Made by a program: the position numbers and the translations under genes | Part shown: positions 1-9,131 of the stretch, piece after piece | Layout of the letters: each line of letters begins with the position of its first letter | How positions within the stretch are numbered: position 1 is the first letter of the stretch | Notes under the pieces: model-generated | Told to the model about the DNA's origin: nothing | The model's database searches: none | The model's input: the letters and a program-made list of their open reading frames with translations, nothing else | Origin: Sulfopaludibacter sp035606355 | Lineage (GTDB): Bacteria; Acidobacteriota; Terriglobia; Bryobacterales; Bryobacteraceae | DNA: 64,000 nt | Assembly: GCA_035606355.1 (NCBI GenBank) | Contig: DATNFO010000018.1 | Span: forward strand, 62,001-126,000 | Reading direction: 5' to 3'

Positions 1-934
1 TTTCCATGTGCCCTTCGCGCGCCGCGTACAACAGTGCGGTGTTGCCGCCCATGAACTCCGCGCCCACCCGCCGCGGAGCGCGAGCCGCCACGTCTCCCGC
101 GCGAGCTTTCGCCTTCGCCGGCAGGAACTCGGCCGATTTCAGTTGCAGTGCGTGAGCCAATGTCTCGAGCTCCGCCTTCGCAGTGTCCGTTGCCGATTTC
201 GCCGCCGCAACTGCCGCCGCCGCATCCGCCGCTTCATCCGCCTTATCCTGAGCGGCCGCCGACTGTGCAGCGGCAGCAGCCCCGCGACCCCCGCGGCCTC
301 CACGACCCCCGCCCGCCGCGCCCGGCCGTTCTTCCACAATGTTGCCGTCCTGGTCGAACCGCACGCGCTCCACTTTCGTCACCTTGCTCGTGACGTTCGC
401 CTCCGCGCCGTGCGCCAGCAGATACCGCACCACCGCATCGCGATTCAGCGCGGCCGCAAACATCAGCGCCGTTTGCCCGTGCGCCGCCTCCGTCGCCTTC
501 ACATCCGCCCCGTGCTCCACCAGCACCTTCACTGCGTCCACGCTTCCGCTCGATGCCGCTGTCATTACCGCCGTCGTGCCGTTGGCGTTCACCGCGTTGG
601 CATCGGCCCCCGCCTGCAGCAGCGCCTCGATCACCGCAGCATTCCCGTTCTGGCAGGCCATAAATAGCGGCGTGATGGCGCCCTCGCGCGTGGTCACCTT
701 GGGATTAGCGCCCGCGGCCAGCAGCATCTTCACCATCTCGAGATCGTCGTGAAACGCCGCCCAGTGCAACGCAGTGGAGCCATCGCCCTGAGCGGCATCC
801 ACATCCACGCGCTCCTTCAACAATTGCTGCACCTGCTGCTTGTTGCCCTGCATCGCCGCTTCGGAAAGCCGCGAATCGGCCGCGCCGAACGCCAGCGCCG
901 CCGCCAGTACTCCGCTAGCCAGAATCTTCAACAT
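1..934 (-). CDS. Exported ankyrin-repeat protein, 3' end outside the window
   Basis: The frame opens at an ATG at 934 and is still open at base 1, so the C-terminus is missing. Residues 1-20 form a short signal peptide (MLKILASGVLAAALAFG). At least four ankyrin units follow, with the usual TALHWAA, TPLFMA, TALMFAA and TALLYAA cores. Between the third and fourth units lies an Ala/Gly-rich, partly coiled insertion of about 70 residues that includes GGGRGGRGGRG. Ankyrin repeats are protein-binding scaffolds; here one would act in the periplasm. It lies downstream of the DUF1592-DUF1552 pair on the same strand, separated by an R1 repeat, so membership of that transcript is uncertain. The partner protein cannot be named. 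Confidence 0.85.
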   Translation of the reverse strand, partial: MLKILASGVLAAALAFGAADSRLSEAAMQGNKQQVQQLLKERVDVDAAQGDGSTALHWAAFHDDLEMVKMLLAAGANPKVTTREGAITPLFMACQNGNAAVIEALLQAGADANAVNANGTTAVMTAASSGSVDAVKVLVEHGADVKATEAAHGQTALMFAAALNRDAVVRYLLAHGAEANVTSKVTKVERVRFDQDGNIVEERPGAAGGGRGGRGGRGAAAAAQSAAAQDKADEAADAAAAVAAAKSATDTAKAELETLAHALQLKSAEFLPAKAKARAGDVAARAPRRVGAEFMGGNTALLYAAREGHME

Positions 935-970
935 CGCCAGTTCCCTCTTTTAACAACCCTCAATGCGCGT

Positions 971-1093
971 CACACCTTTTACCGTTCCCTTACGGGGCTG
1001 TGAAAAAATCGAATTCTTTCCGTATCCCCGGTGCATCGAAAGGCGAATGGAGCGCCACGAGAACAGCAGAAGGAGCGGTAAAAGGTGCATCGA
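971..1093. repeat. R1 palindromic element, locus 1 (diverged)
   Basis: A forward core (CCTTTTACCGTTCCCT) at about 975 is followed by the terminal motif GGGGCTGTGAAAAAAT. A reverse core (GGAGCGGTAAAAGG) lies at about 1071-1085. It fills most of the gap between the DUF1552 gene and the ankyrin gene. The middle palindrome seen in other copies (GGCTCCGT arms) is missing, so this copy is rearranged. Confidence 0.8.
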
Positions 1094-1165
1094 ACCTCGT
1101 GCCGTGCCGAACGCCGGCGACCAAGCCGCAACTCCGCTCGCCGGGGTAATACGTGCCTCATGCCT

Positions 1166-2539
1166 TTAAATCGCCACGGTCCCGTTGCTATCGCCGAAGC
1201 TCTCCGCCTTCACGCCCAGCTTCTGCAACATCGTCAGCATGATGTTGGCCGCCGGCGTGCCATCCTGCGTGCGCACATGCAGGTTGCCCTTCAGCATGCC
1301 GTTGGCGTGACCCACCAGCACCATCGGCACGCGCTTGTGATTGTGCACGTTCGAATCGCCCATCGGGCTGCCGTAGAGCACCATGGAATGGTCCAGCAGG
1401 TTGCCGTCGCCATCCGGCGTGTCTTTCAGTTTCTGCAGGAAGTACGGCAGCAGACTCACGTGATACCGGTTCAGCTTCGCGAACTCCGCGATGCGCGCGG
1501 GATTCTCGCCGTGATGCGAGCACGGGTGGAACGGCGTTTTCACTCCGCTCTCCGGCCACACGCGGCCGCTGACGTCGCGGCTCATCTTGAACGCCGAAAC
1601 CCGCGTCGTGTCCGTCATGAACGCCAGCGCCTGCAAATCGAACATCAGCCGCAAATGCTCTTCGTAGTTATCCGGGACGCCGAGCGGAGCCGCCGGGAGC
1701 GCCCGCGCCGCGCCGCTCGCATTGTATTTCTCGATCCGCTGAATCCGCCGTTCGATCTCCCGCACATCGTCCAGATACGCGTTCAACCGCCGCCGGTCGC
1801 TCGGACCCAGATTCTTCTGCAGCCGGTTCACATCGCGCGAAATCCAGTCCAGAATGCTGCGATTCGTCGCCTGCCGCGACGCCCGCTCTTCCGGCGTGCC
1901 GCCCTCGCCGAACAGATTCTCGAACGCCATCCGCGGATCCAGCGTCATCGGCAGCGGCTGCGTCGGCGACGCCCAACTGATCGTATCCGCATACACGCAC
2001 GCGTACCCGTAATCGCACGCGCCCGATGCATCCACCATCTCGATGCAAAGCTGAATCGAAGGCAGCGGCGTATCCTGGCAGCACTGCTGCGCGTACAACT
2101 GGTCGATCGATGTGCCGACGAAATAATCCGAGCCCTCCGTCATCTTCGGATGCGCCGCCGTCAGATACACCGCGCTCGACCGGAAATGGTCCGCTCCTTC
2201 CTCCGCCGCCGACCACGCCGTGGCCGGGTGTTGATCCGTGTCGCTGACAATCGTGATGTACTCGCGGAAGTCCTTCAGCGGCTCCAGCGTCTGGCTCCAC
2301 TCGAAGTCGCGTCCTTCCTTCGCGGGCGACCAGTAGTGCTTGTTCGTGCCCTCTCCCGTCGCGCCCGCCGACCCGTGCACCATCTCGATGCAGCACAGCC
2401 GCGTCTTCGTCGCAGCCGCCGTTTTCGCAACCTGCGTCTGCGCCGGAACCATCGCGTCCAGCAGCGGCAAACCGAGCGCCGCTCCCATGCCGCGCAACAC
2501 CATGCGGCGCGAAAGATGCTTCTTCGTGATGTATTGCAC
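1166..2539 (-). CDS. DUF1552 protein with Tat-like signal
   Basis: 457 residues. The N-terminus has a twin-arginine-like motif (SRRMVLRGMGAALGLPLL), suggesting folded export to the periplasm. The rest matches the DUF1552 family of Acidobacteria, Planctomycetes and Verrucomicrobia, with a YGYACVYADTISWAS segment and a His-rich HPCSHHGENP segment near the C-terminus. No enzymatic activity is established for the family. It starts 11 nt after the DUF1592 cytochrome-like gene stop, so the two are surely co-transcribed, as in the second pair at 21-25 kb. Pairing with a haem-binding partner makes a periplasmic redox or sugar-related role likely, but that is inference. Confidence 0.9.
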   Translation of the reverse strand: MQYITKKHLSRRMVLRGMGAALGLPLLDAMVPAQTQVAKTAAATKTRLCCIEMVHGSAGATGEGTNKHYWSPAKEGRDFEWSQTLEPLKDFREYITIVSDTDQHPATAWSAAEEGADHFRSSAVYLTAAHPKMTEGSDYFVGTSIDQLYAQQCCQDTPLPSIQLCIEMVDASGACDYGYACVYADTISWASPTQPLPMTLDPRMAFENLFGEGGTPEERASRQATNRSILDWISRDVNRLQKNLGPSDRRRLNAYLDDVREIERRIQRIEKYNASGAARALPAAPLGVPDNYEEHLRLMFDLQALAFMTDTTRVSAFKMSRDVSGRVWPESGVKTPFHPCSHHGENPARIAEFAKLNRYHVSLLPYFLQKLKDTPDGDGNLLDHSMVLYGSPMGDSNVHNHKRVPMVLVGHANGMLKGNLHVRTQDGTPAANIMLTMLQKLGVKAESFGDSNGTVAI

Positions 2540-2550
2540 CTGCGTCTCTC

Positions 2551-4944
2551 CTACTGCTGCAAGTTCAAAATCGTGGGCGCTGTCCCCTTGGGTTCAGCCT
2601 CTTCCGCGCGCCGCATCTGAAACGCCGGGCTTCTTACGATGCCCAGCACGAACGACGAAAATTTGTTGTTATTCCGCGCCGCCTCGCGCTCAATCGAGCG
2701 CACCTGCGGCATGTCCCAATACTCCAAAACGCGACCCAGTCCGTAGGCCAGTAAGCTCTCCGTGAATGCCGCGAGGAAGGCGTCCTGCCGCCCCACCAGC
2801 GCATTGCGCAATGCCACCGGACCGTCCAGCTTTGACCCATCGAACATCTGTCCCTTCGGGTCGATCGGGAAGCCGCTGTCGTGCGTCCGCCACACACCCA
2901 CGGGGTCGAAATTCTCCATCGCGAAGCCGATCGGGTCCATCAGCTTGTGACAGCTTGCGCAAGTCGGATTCGCGCGATGCTCTTCCATCCGTTCGCGCAC
3001 CGAAAGCGGCTTCGCCACGTGGCCGGTGCGCAATTCCGCATTCTCCGGCAGCGCCGGGACATTCGGAGGCGCGGGCGGCGGCGGAGTCCCCAGCAGCACT
3101 TCCATCACGTACTTGCCGCGCTGCACGGGCGACGTGCGGATCGCCGTGGACGTCAGCGTGAGTATGCCCGCATGCCCCAGCACGCCGTAGCGATTCGGGT
3201 CCGTCACCGCCACCCGCCGGAAACGATTTCCCATCACGTTGGGAATTCCGTAGTGCTTCGCGAGGCGCTCGTCGACAAACGTGTAGTTCGCCGTGAGCAG
3301 GTCCATGATGCTGCTGTCGTTATGCACAATGCTGTCGAACAGCAGTTCGGTCTCGCGACGCATGGAATTCGCCAGGCTCCGGTCGAAATTCGGAAACAGA
3401 TACAGATCCGGAACCGCCTCGTTCAGGTTTTGCAGATGCAGCCACTCGCTCGCGAAATTCTTCGATAGCGCTTCCGACTTCGGATCCGCCAGCATCCGCC
3501 GGGCCTGCTTCTCCAGCACCGCCGCGTCCTTCAGCTTGCCTTCGCTCGCCAGCGTCACCAGTTCATCGTCCGGCGCGCTGCTCCACAAAAAGTACGAAAG
3601 CCGCGAAGCCAGTTCCAACTCGCTCACGCGGTAATTCGTTCCGGGCGCCACGCCCGCCGGCGTCTTCTCGAACCGGAAAACAAATTCCGGACTCGCGATC
3701 ATCGCCTGTATGGCCGTGCGAATCCCCGTCTCGAAATTTCCTTCGTTCTTCCCGCGCTGATAAAAGCTGAGCAGGTCTTCCAGATCGTTCGGCGTCACCG
3801 GACGCCGGTACGCCTGCCGCGCCAGCGCCGAAAGGATCCGCTTCGCGCACGGAATCTCGTCCTCGCCCGCGCCCGGACGGCACACAAAAATCTTGCGCCG
3901 GCTCGGCGTATCGGAAACGCCTTCCGCCTTCAACGGACCCGTCACACTCAACTCGTGCAGATGCGGCAGCGTCGTCATGCCGGGCAGCGCGCCTACGCTC
4001 ACATCCACCAGGCTCTGCTCCACCATCTGGTATTCGTCTTCGATCGGTCCATCGAACTTCTGCGGGAACGATGCCGAAATTCGCTGCGGACCCGCGCGCA
4101 CATGAATCGGCGGAGTCTTGATTCCATCTTTCGCCAGCGTCATCGCAGGATTGATGTCGATCATCGCCACCTGCTCGCCGTTCACCGCCACTTCAATCTG
4201 CTGGCCCTTCCCCTGATTCATCCCAAACAACGGACCCGTCGGCGAATAATAAAACCCGAGCTTGAAGACGTAATCGCCATCGGCCGGAAAATCGTGAACC
4301 ACTGCCAGTCCGCCGCGCGTCCCCATCGGCGTGCCATCCACGTGGCGCACTTGCGAAAGCACGCGCGGAATCCAGTAGGTGTGGGTCAGAGGCAGCGCAT
4401 GCGGGTCGCCCACCGCCTCGCGGCTGATCTTGCCGGCGGCGCGAATGTAGCCTTCCATCAATGCCGGCGAAAGCGTCAACACGTCCGCCATGTTGTCGAA
4501 CCCGTGGCTCATGTCGTCGGTTGGCAGCAGAGCGGAAACGTCTACCCGCACGTCCAGCAGGTCGCGGATGGAGTTCGCGTACTCGGTCCGGTTTAGCCGG
4601 TGCAGAGCCGGACGGCCCGGGTTCGGATGCGCGGACGCCGCTTGATCGATCGAGCTTTCCAGCGAAGCGATAAACGCCTTGGTGGCTTGTGCCGGAGGCC
4701 GCGGGATTCCCGGCGGAGGCATCATCCCGGCATGCAGAATCCGTAGTGCTTTTTCGCCGGTTTCCGCGTCGAGCTTTGACAGGTTGACGTTGCCGGACTT
4801 CAGCTTCTCGTTGTGGCAGCCAATACAGTATTGATTGACGAAGGTCTGCTGCGGTGCTGCGGAACTCGCTTTATGCGCGGACTGGGCCCACACACTACCG
4901 GCCGCGAACACGGCGGCAACGCTGCCAAGTACAAGACGATGCAT
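2551..4944 (-). CDS. DUF1592 multidomain c-type cytochrome-like protein
   Basis: 797 residues with a signal peptide (about 1-20). A haem-c motif CIGCH at residues 40-44 sits in a planctomycete-cytochrome-like N-terminal segment. Next come DUF1587 (RLNRTEYANSIRDLL), DUF1595 (RQAYRRPVTPNDLEDLL), DUF1592 (ELASRLSYFLWSSAPDDEL), DUF1588 with a second CxxCH (CASCHKLMDPIGF), and DUF1585 (LLAYGLGRVLEYWD). This is the standard domain order of the family. The two CxxCH motifs predict two covalently bound haems and periplasmic electron transfer; the substrate is unknown. It is the first gene of a minus-strand unit with the DUF1552 gene. A paralogue of 1009 residues is encoded at 21097-24126. Confidence 0.9.
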   Translation of the reverse strand: MHRLVLGSVAAVFAAGSVWAQSAHKASSAAPQQTFVNQYCIGCHNEKLKSGNVNLSKLDAETGEKALRILHAGMMPPPGIPRPPAQATKAFIASLESSIDQAASAHPNPGRPALHRLNRTEYANSIRDLLDVRVDVSALLPTDDMSHGFDNMADVLTLSPALMEGYIRAAGKISREAVGDPHALPLTHTYWIPRVLSQVRHVDGTPMGTRGGLAVVHDFPADGDYVFKLGFYYSPTGPLFGMNQGKGQQIEVAVNGEQVAMIDINPAMTLAKDGIKTPPIHVRAGPQRISASFPQKFDGPIEDEYQMVEQSLVDVSVGALPGMTTLPHLHELSVTGPLKAEGVSDTPSRRKIFVCRPGAGEDEIPCAKRILSALARQAYRRPVTPNDLEDLLSFYQRGKNEGNFETGIRTAIQAMIASPEFVFRFEKTPAGVAPGTNYRVSELELASRLSYFLWSSAPDDELVTLASEGKLKDAAVLEKQARRMLADPKSEALSKNFASEWLHLQNLNEAVPDLYLFPNFDRSLANSMRRETELLFDSIVHNDSSIMDLLTANYTFVDERLAKHYGIPNVMGNRFRRVAVTDPNRYGVLGHAGILTLTSTAIRTSPVQRGKYVMEVLLGTPPPPAPPNVPALPENAELRTGHVAKPLSVRERMEEHRANPTCASCHKLMDPIGFAMENFDPVGVWRTHDSGFPIDPKGQMFDGSKLDGPVALRNALVGRQDAFLAAFTESLLAYGLGRVLEYWDMPQVRSIEREAARNNNKFSSFVLGIVRSPAFQMRRAEEAEPKGTAPTILNLQQ

Positions 4945-5115
4945 GCTTCGGGCCCCTCACCGGAATGTAACAGTCGAAAACCCGGACTGAATTATATTGA
5001 TTGCACAGGCCGAAGTCAATCGAATCAGCCCCCGCTTCAGCCCCTCCGCGCTTCGTATAAATTTTCACCCCTCCAAATCCGTCCACCTGCTTGGTGGCGC
5101 TATTATCGGCGTTAT

Positions 5116-5700
5116 ATGGGCGTCACCCTTTCCGCAGTTGAATATCAAGTGTTGGTGGAGCAGGCTCCGATCATGATTTGGCGCGCCAATACCACGGCCG
5201 AATGCGATTATTTTAATGATCGCTGGCTGCTCTTTCGCGGGCGCACCATGGAACAGGAAATTGGCAATCAGTGGGCCGAGGGCGTTCACGCGGATGATCT
5301 CCCGTCCTGTCTCACCACCTACCTCGAATCCTTTCGCAAACGCGAAACGTTCGAAATGTATTACCGCCTCAAACGTGCCGATGGCGCGTACCGCTGGATC
5401 TTCGACCGCGGCGTTCCCTTCTACTCGGAAGCGGGTGAGTTCCTCGGCTACATCGGAAGCTGTATCGATGTCACGCAGCGCGTCGAGGCGCAGAAGGCCG
5501 CCGATGAAGCCAAAGAGCGCGAACTCGAAAACCTGCGCGGGTTGATGCGGATTTGCAGCACCTGCAAGCGGATCTGCAACACGGTCGGGGATTGGGAACA
5601 GGTGGAATCCTACATCGCAGCGCACTCGGCGGCGGATTTCACGCACGGCCTCTGTCCGGATTGCCTGAAAGTGCAGTTTGCTATCGCGGAGGCCCTCTGA
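5116..5700 (+). CDS. PAS-domain protein with C-terminal Cys cluster
   Basis: 194 residues from the ATG at 5116. The open frame extends further upstream, but homology begins here. Residues 10-125 form a PAS_3-type fold (APIMIW, then GVHADDLPSC and YRWIFDRGVPFY). A short helical linker leads to two CxxC pairs, C147/C150 and C180/C183, around GDWEQVESYIAAHS. This tail recurs in many sensory proteins and could bind zinc. There is no kinase, cyclase or DNA-binding domain, so it probably senses and passes the signal by protein contact. The response regulator starts 2 nt after its stop, which suggests a two-protein signalling unit. The cognate kinase is not in the window. Confidence 0.85.
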   Translation: MGVTLSAVEYQVLVEQAPIMIWRANTTAECDYFNDRWLLFRGRTMEQEIGNQWAEGVHADDLPSCLTTYLESFRKRETFEMYYRLKRADGAYRWIFDRGVPFYSEAGEFLGYIGSCIDVTQRVEAQKAADEAKERELENLRGLMRICSTCKRICNTVGDWEQVESYIAAHSAADFTHGLCPDCLKVQFAIAEAL

Positions 5701-5702
5701 CG

Positions 5703-6122
5703 ATGGCTCAATCCAATGCGGCCGCGCCCATTGTGCTTGTGCTTGACGATGACCCGAACACTCTCCTGGTTCTCAACTCCCTTCTGGATTCCCTGAATGT
5801 GCAGGTGATCGCCTGCGAAGACGAAAGCTGCGCGCTTCGCTGTGCCCAGGAACTCCTGCGGCCGCTGGATATCATGGTGGCGGACGTGGTCCTGAATGGA
5901 ACCAACGGCCCCGCCGTCGCGCGCCAGGTGATCCCGCTCCAGCCGGCCATGCGGCTGCTCTTCATCAGCGGTTTCAGCCTAGCCGACCTCGGCCGCCGCG
6001 CTCTCCTCCACCCCGACGACGTACGTCCCGGAAGCGTAGAATTCCTGCAGAAGCCATTCGCAGCCGAAGATTTTCTGGCCGCTGTAAACCACCTCCTGGC
6101 CGCCTCCGCAAGCAGCCGGTAG
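5703..6122 (+). CDS. Single-domain response regulator (CheY-like)
   Basis: 139 residues. The receiver domain has the acidic pocket DDD at 15-17, phospho-acceptor D61 (VADVVLNG), switch residue S89 and conserved K117 (FLQKPF). There is no output domain, so it would act by protein interaction or as a phosphate relay. The ATG lies 2 nt after the stop of the PAS gene. Its own stop TAG lies in the first bases of an R2 palindrome. Confidence 0.92.
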   Translation: MAQSNAAAPIVLVLDDDPNTLLVLNSLLDSLNVQVIACEDESCALRCAQELLRPLDIMVADVVLNGTNGPAVARQVIPLQPAMRLLFISGFSLADLGRRALLHPDDVRPGSVEFLQKPFAAEDFLAAVNHLLAASASSR

Positions 6123-6163
6123 GTACCGGTCTCCCGACCGGTACCAGGCGCGCAAAGCGCGCC
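6120..6163. repeat. R2 palindrome in a convergent gap
   Basis: The palindrome is GGTACC-GGTCTCCCGACC-GGTACC, followed by a second small hairpin (GCGCGC-AAA-GCGCGC). The TAG stop of the response regulator is the TAG of the motif GGTAGGTACCGG; the same twelve bases recur at 29549. It lies between converging genes and could act as a bidirectional terminator. Confidence 0.75.
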
Positions 6164-6179
6164 CGAAAAGCGTCCACCC

Positions 6180-7487
6180 CTACCCCGCCACCGCCCCGAT
6201 CGCCGCCACCAGCCGCTCGACATCCCCTTCCGTACTCGCCACTCCCACCGACGCCCGCACTGCCCCCACCGCCCGATCCTGCAAACACTCCCGAAACCGG
6301 CCGGTCGAAAACTCCCCGCGCAAACACCGCCGCGCCCGCCCAGCCGGAATCTCAAACGCGAACTCCGCCGCCCCCGGATTGCAAAAGCACCCGCCTCGCA
6401 CTGCGATTCCCCGCTCCCGCGCCGCCGCCTCCACCACCTCAAACGGAACCACCCGCCCGGCGCGGCAAACGTTGAAACTGACGGTCCCGCCGCGCGCTCG
6501 CATCTCCCGCGGGCCATAAACGCAAACCGAGTCGCCCAACCCGTTCAACCCATCGAGCAAACTCTCCGTCACCGCGGCCACGCGCGCATGCACTCGCCGA
6601 ACCCCCAGCCCCTCCATCCAACGCAGCCCGTCGCACACCGCCGGCATGGCCAAAAAATTCGGCGTCCCGTCCTCGAATCCCTCGCCCCCATCGCGCCGTC
6701 GCACCAGTTCATTCTGCACCGACGCGAACTGCACCGTGCCGCCGGCGAAATAACTGCGCCGCAGCTCCACCAGCGCCTCCCGCTTCGCTACCAGTGCGCC
6801 GACCCCAGTCGGATACCCAAACATCTTGTAGAACGAAAGCGCCACAAAATCCGCCGGAAACTCGGCGAGGGAAAGCGGATTTGCCGGCACGAACGCCGCC
6901 GCATCCAGCAGCACGCGATACCCGTGCCGCTGCGCCAACCCGATCCAACCCAGAGGATGCTGCACGCCCGAGAAATTCGATTGCGCCGGATACGCCAGCA
7001 GCGAAGGCCGCCGCACCGCCGGTAGAAACTCACGCACATCCGCGGCCCGCAACTCCTTCGTCAATGGCACGTACTGCACCGCCGCCCTCCGCCGCCGCGC
7101 CCGCACGCGCAGCCCGTTCACCGAATTGTGATTGTCCGCCGTCAGCACCAGCCGCGATTCGCGCCCGAACGGAAACGCCTCCGCAAGCAGGCGCATGCCG
7201 CCGCTCGCATTGGCGGTGAACACGACATCGTATTTGCTCTCGTCCGCGTGCAGAAACCGCAGCGTGAGGCGCCGCGCCTCGTTCATCGCCTCCGTGCTCG
7301 CCAGTGACGGACCGCTCTCCGAGTGCGGATTGCCGAACACGCACCCGTTGAGCCGCCGCGCGCTTCGGCACACCAGCGATTCCGGATACAGCGCCGCGCC
7401 CGTGTAATCCATGTACACGCTTCCGGTCGCATCCAGCCGCCCGAACTCCGTCTTCCGCAATTCCGCGAAATCGAAAGCTGGTCCCAT
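6180..7487 (-). CDS. Class V PLP aminotransferase, Moco-sulfurase/cysteine desulfurase-like
   Basis: 435 residues from the ATG at 7487, which overlaps the preceding rhodanese stop (TGATG). The fold-type I pattern is clear: N-terminal YMDYTGAALYP, PLP lysine K221 (SFYKMFGYPTGVGAL) and a C-terminal GGCFCNPGAAE loop with C367 and C369. The GCFCNPG loop is typical of the N-terminal domain of molybdenum cofactor sulfurases, where a Cys carries persulfide sulfur from L-cysteine. It is the last gene of the five-gene sulfur operon. Mobilising sulfur from cysteine and handing it to the rhodanese proteins is a reasonable inference. The final acceptor is not visible. Confidence 0.85.
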   Translation of the reverse strand: MGPAFDFAELRKTEFGRLDATGSVYMDYTGAALYPESLVCRSARRLNGCVFGNPHSESGPSLASTEAMNEARRLTLRFLHADESKYDVVFTANASGGMRLLAEAFPFGRESRLVLTADNHNSVNGLRVRARRRRAAVQYVPLTKELRAADVREFLPAVRRPSLLAYPAQSNFSGVQHPLGWIGLAQRHGYRVLLDAAAFVPANPLSLAEFPADFVALSFYKMFGYPTGVGALVAKREALVELRRSYFAGGTVQFASVQNELVRRRDGGEGFEDGTPNFLAMPAVCDGLRWMEGLGVRRVHARVAAVTESLLDGLNGLGDSVCVYGPREMRARGGTVSFNVCRAGRVVPFEVVEAAARERGIAVRGGCFCNPGAAEFAFEIPAGRARRCLRGEFSTGRFRECLQDRAVGAVRASVGVASTEGDVERLVAAIGAVAG

Positions 7488-8089
7488 CAGCAGCCCCTGC
7501 GGTGAATCTTCTCGATGAGCGGCGCCGATGCCGGTGTCGCGCCCGTCCAGTAACCCTGCGGAACTTCGCTTCTCGGAACGCCGGCAAGCGGTGTGCCGCC
7601 GAAAAACCGGCTCAACTCCGCGGCCCGCGCGAATTCCGTGCGCTCGGCGGCACTCGCGTCCACTGCCAGCCGCGGTTGAAACACGCGAGAGATCCATTCA
7701 TAGATCCCCTCGCGCAAAACGAATACGTTCCCATATCCCTGCACGCGCAAAAGCACCCACGCCTGCGCCGCATGAGTCCCGCCCTCCGAATACAGAACCG
7801 TCGTGCCCTGCCGCGGCAGTCGCTCCGCCGCCAACTTTGTGAGCGATACGTTGCGCGCTCCGGGAATATGAAACGACGTGAACTCGGCTTCGGAGCGCAG
7901 GTCCAACACCCGCAAGTCCGGCTCGCCGCTGCGGATTCGCGCGCCCAGATCCAGAGCCGAAATATGATCCGCCTCGGCTTCAATCTCCGTCGCCAAATGC
8001 CGTACGTCGGCGGACGGTCGAAGGTCCGCCGCCGCTGCGCCCAGCCCGAGCACTGCCGCCGCCACCGCGAGGATTCGCCGCTCTCTCAT
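7487..8089 (-). CDS. Exported rhodanese-fold protein lacking the catalytic cysteine
   Basis: 200 residues with a signal peptide (1-21). One rhodanese domain is seen: VLDLRSEAEF, then FHIPGARNVSL, then the active-site loop. The loop reads YSEGGTHA, so Ser101 replaces the persulfide-forming cysteine. The only other cysteine is the very last residue (C200). It is therefore unlikely to be a normal sulfurtransferase and may bind a partner or substrate. Its start overlaps the YeeE/YedE stop by 4 nt (ATGA) and its stop overlaps the aminotransferase start. Confidence 0.85.
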   Translation of the reverse strand: MRERRILAVAAAVLGLGAAAADLRPSADVRHLATEIEAEADHISALDLGARIRSGEPDLRVLDLRSEAEFTSFHIPGARNVSLTKLAAERLPRQGTTVLYSEGGTHAAQAWVLLRVQGYGNVFVLREGIYEWISRVFQPRLAVDASAAERTEFARAAELSRFFGGTPLAGVPRSEVPQGYWTGATPASAPLIEKIHRRGC

Positions 8090-8628
8090 GCCCGCGATCT
8101 CTCAATGCGCTCCGCCGCCCAAAACCCGCCCAGAGCCATCGCAGTCACCAGCGCCACGCCGAGTCCGTGAGACATACCCAGTAATTCGGGGAAGCCGATC
8201 GCGCCGCGTGCCGTGCTCGCATAAAAAGGCGCGATCCATCCATATGCCGAGTTAAACGCCGCCACTCCCGCCAGAATTCCCGCGATCGCTGCGACCCCGT
8301 CCAGCCGCCCTGACGCCGCGGCCACGCACGACGTCCCCGGACACAATCCCGCGATCAGAAAACCGGCCCCGAACAGTGCCCCACCCACTAATTGCGGCAG
8401 CACGAACGTCTCCGGCATCGCGACCTGGGACAGATCCATCAGCCCCAATTTATCGAGCCAAAATGCCCCGAGCATCGCCGTGAGCAAGGCGCTGAACATC
8501 ACCTTGAAAACCGTCAGGTCCGTCAAATAGAACTGCGCCGCCAGTTTCGGAGCGAACGCCAGGCCGCCGCGCTCCAGACAAAATCCGAAAGCCAGCCCGA
8601 GCACCGAAGCCGCCCATTCCACCGTCAT
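8086..8628 (-). CDS. YeeE/YedE-family half transporter (second subunit)
   Basis: 180 residues from the ATG at 8628, overlapping the upstream stop by 4 nt. It has about five membrane helices. Hallmarks are FGFCLERGGLAF near the N-terminus and LIAGLCPGTSC in the middle, both with the Cys residues typical of the family. YeeE/YedE proteins carry thiosulfate or related reduced sulfur through the membrane. Full-length members contain two such halves; here the halves are separate genes, as in PmpA/PmpB-type pairs. It presumably dimerises with the product of 8625-9131. Confidence 0.88.
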   Translation of the reverse strand: MTVEWAASVLGLAFGFCLERGGLAFAPKLAAQFYLTDLTVFKVMFSALLTAMLGAFWLDKLGLMDLSQVAMPETFVLPQLVGGALFGAGFLIAGLCPGTSCVAAASGRLDGVAAIAGILAGVAAFNSAYGWIAPFYASTARGAIGFPELLGMSHGLGVALVTAMALGGFWAAERIERSRA

Positions 8629-9131
8629 CGCCACAACCTCCTGGCCACCGGCGAAAGCAGGTAAGCCGTGGCGAAACATCCCGCGATAAACAGCCAGCTT
8701 CCCGCCGAGAGCAGAGCGCCGCCCGTGAGCGCCTGGCCGCTGGTGCATCCGCGCGCGAACTTCGCGCCAATGCCCATCAGCACCCCGCCGCACACGCTCG
8801 CCGCCACTCGCCCGCGCACGCCAAGATGCGGTCCTCGCTCCACCGCGAAATGGAAGCGGCCGGCGAGCCACGCCGAAAGAAATCCGCCCAGAGCTACACC
8901 GCAGAGTTCCAACACCAGCCAGTCGTGCAATATGCCGCCGCTCAGGTATGGAGCCACGGCAGGCGAAGCCGCCGCGCCGTGCCCGCGCACTGCCACGGTT
9001 CCCGCGGCCACCACTGTCGAAAACGCGCCCGATGCTCCGAGCCCGCGCCCCGCCACAGCATACGCCGCCAGCAGCACCAGGCCGATCCCTACGCCCGCAA
9101 TGTACGGATCGGCGTAAGCGCGCGACTTCAT
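8625..9131 (-). CDS. YeeE/YedE-family half transporter (first subunit)
   Basis: 168 residues with about four membrane helices. It carries the family signature GIGAKFARGCTSGQALTG with its conserved Cys, and a helix ending CGVALGGFLSAW. It overlaps the upstream sulfurtransferase stop and the downstream half-transporter start by 4 nt each, which implies translational coupling and near-equal production of both halves. The likely cargo is thiosulfate or another sulfane-sulfur compound. Confidence 0.88.
   Translation of the reverse strand: MKSRAYADPYIAGVGIGLVLLAAYAVAGRGLGASGAFSTVVAAGTVAVRGHGAAASPAVAPYLSGGILHDWLVLELCGVALGGFLSAWLAGRFHFAVERGPHLGVRGRVAASVCGGVLMGIGAKFARGCTSGQALTGGALLSAGSWLFIAGCFATAYLLSPVARRLWR

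Noticed and set aside
1085..2620. Long open frame opposite the DUF1552 gene
   Set aside because: It is Arg/His-rich antisense of a well-recognised gene in GC-rich DNA, with no family match and no ribosome-binding site.
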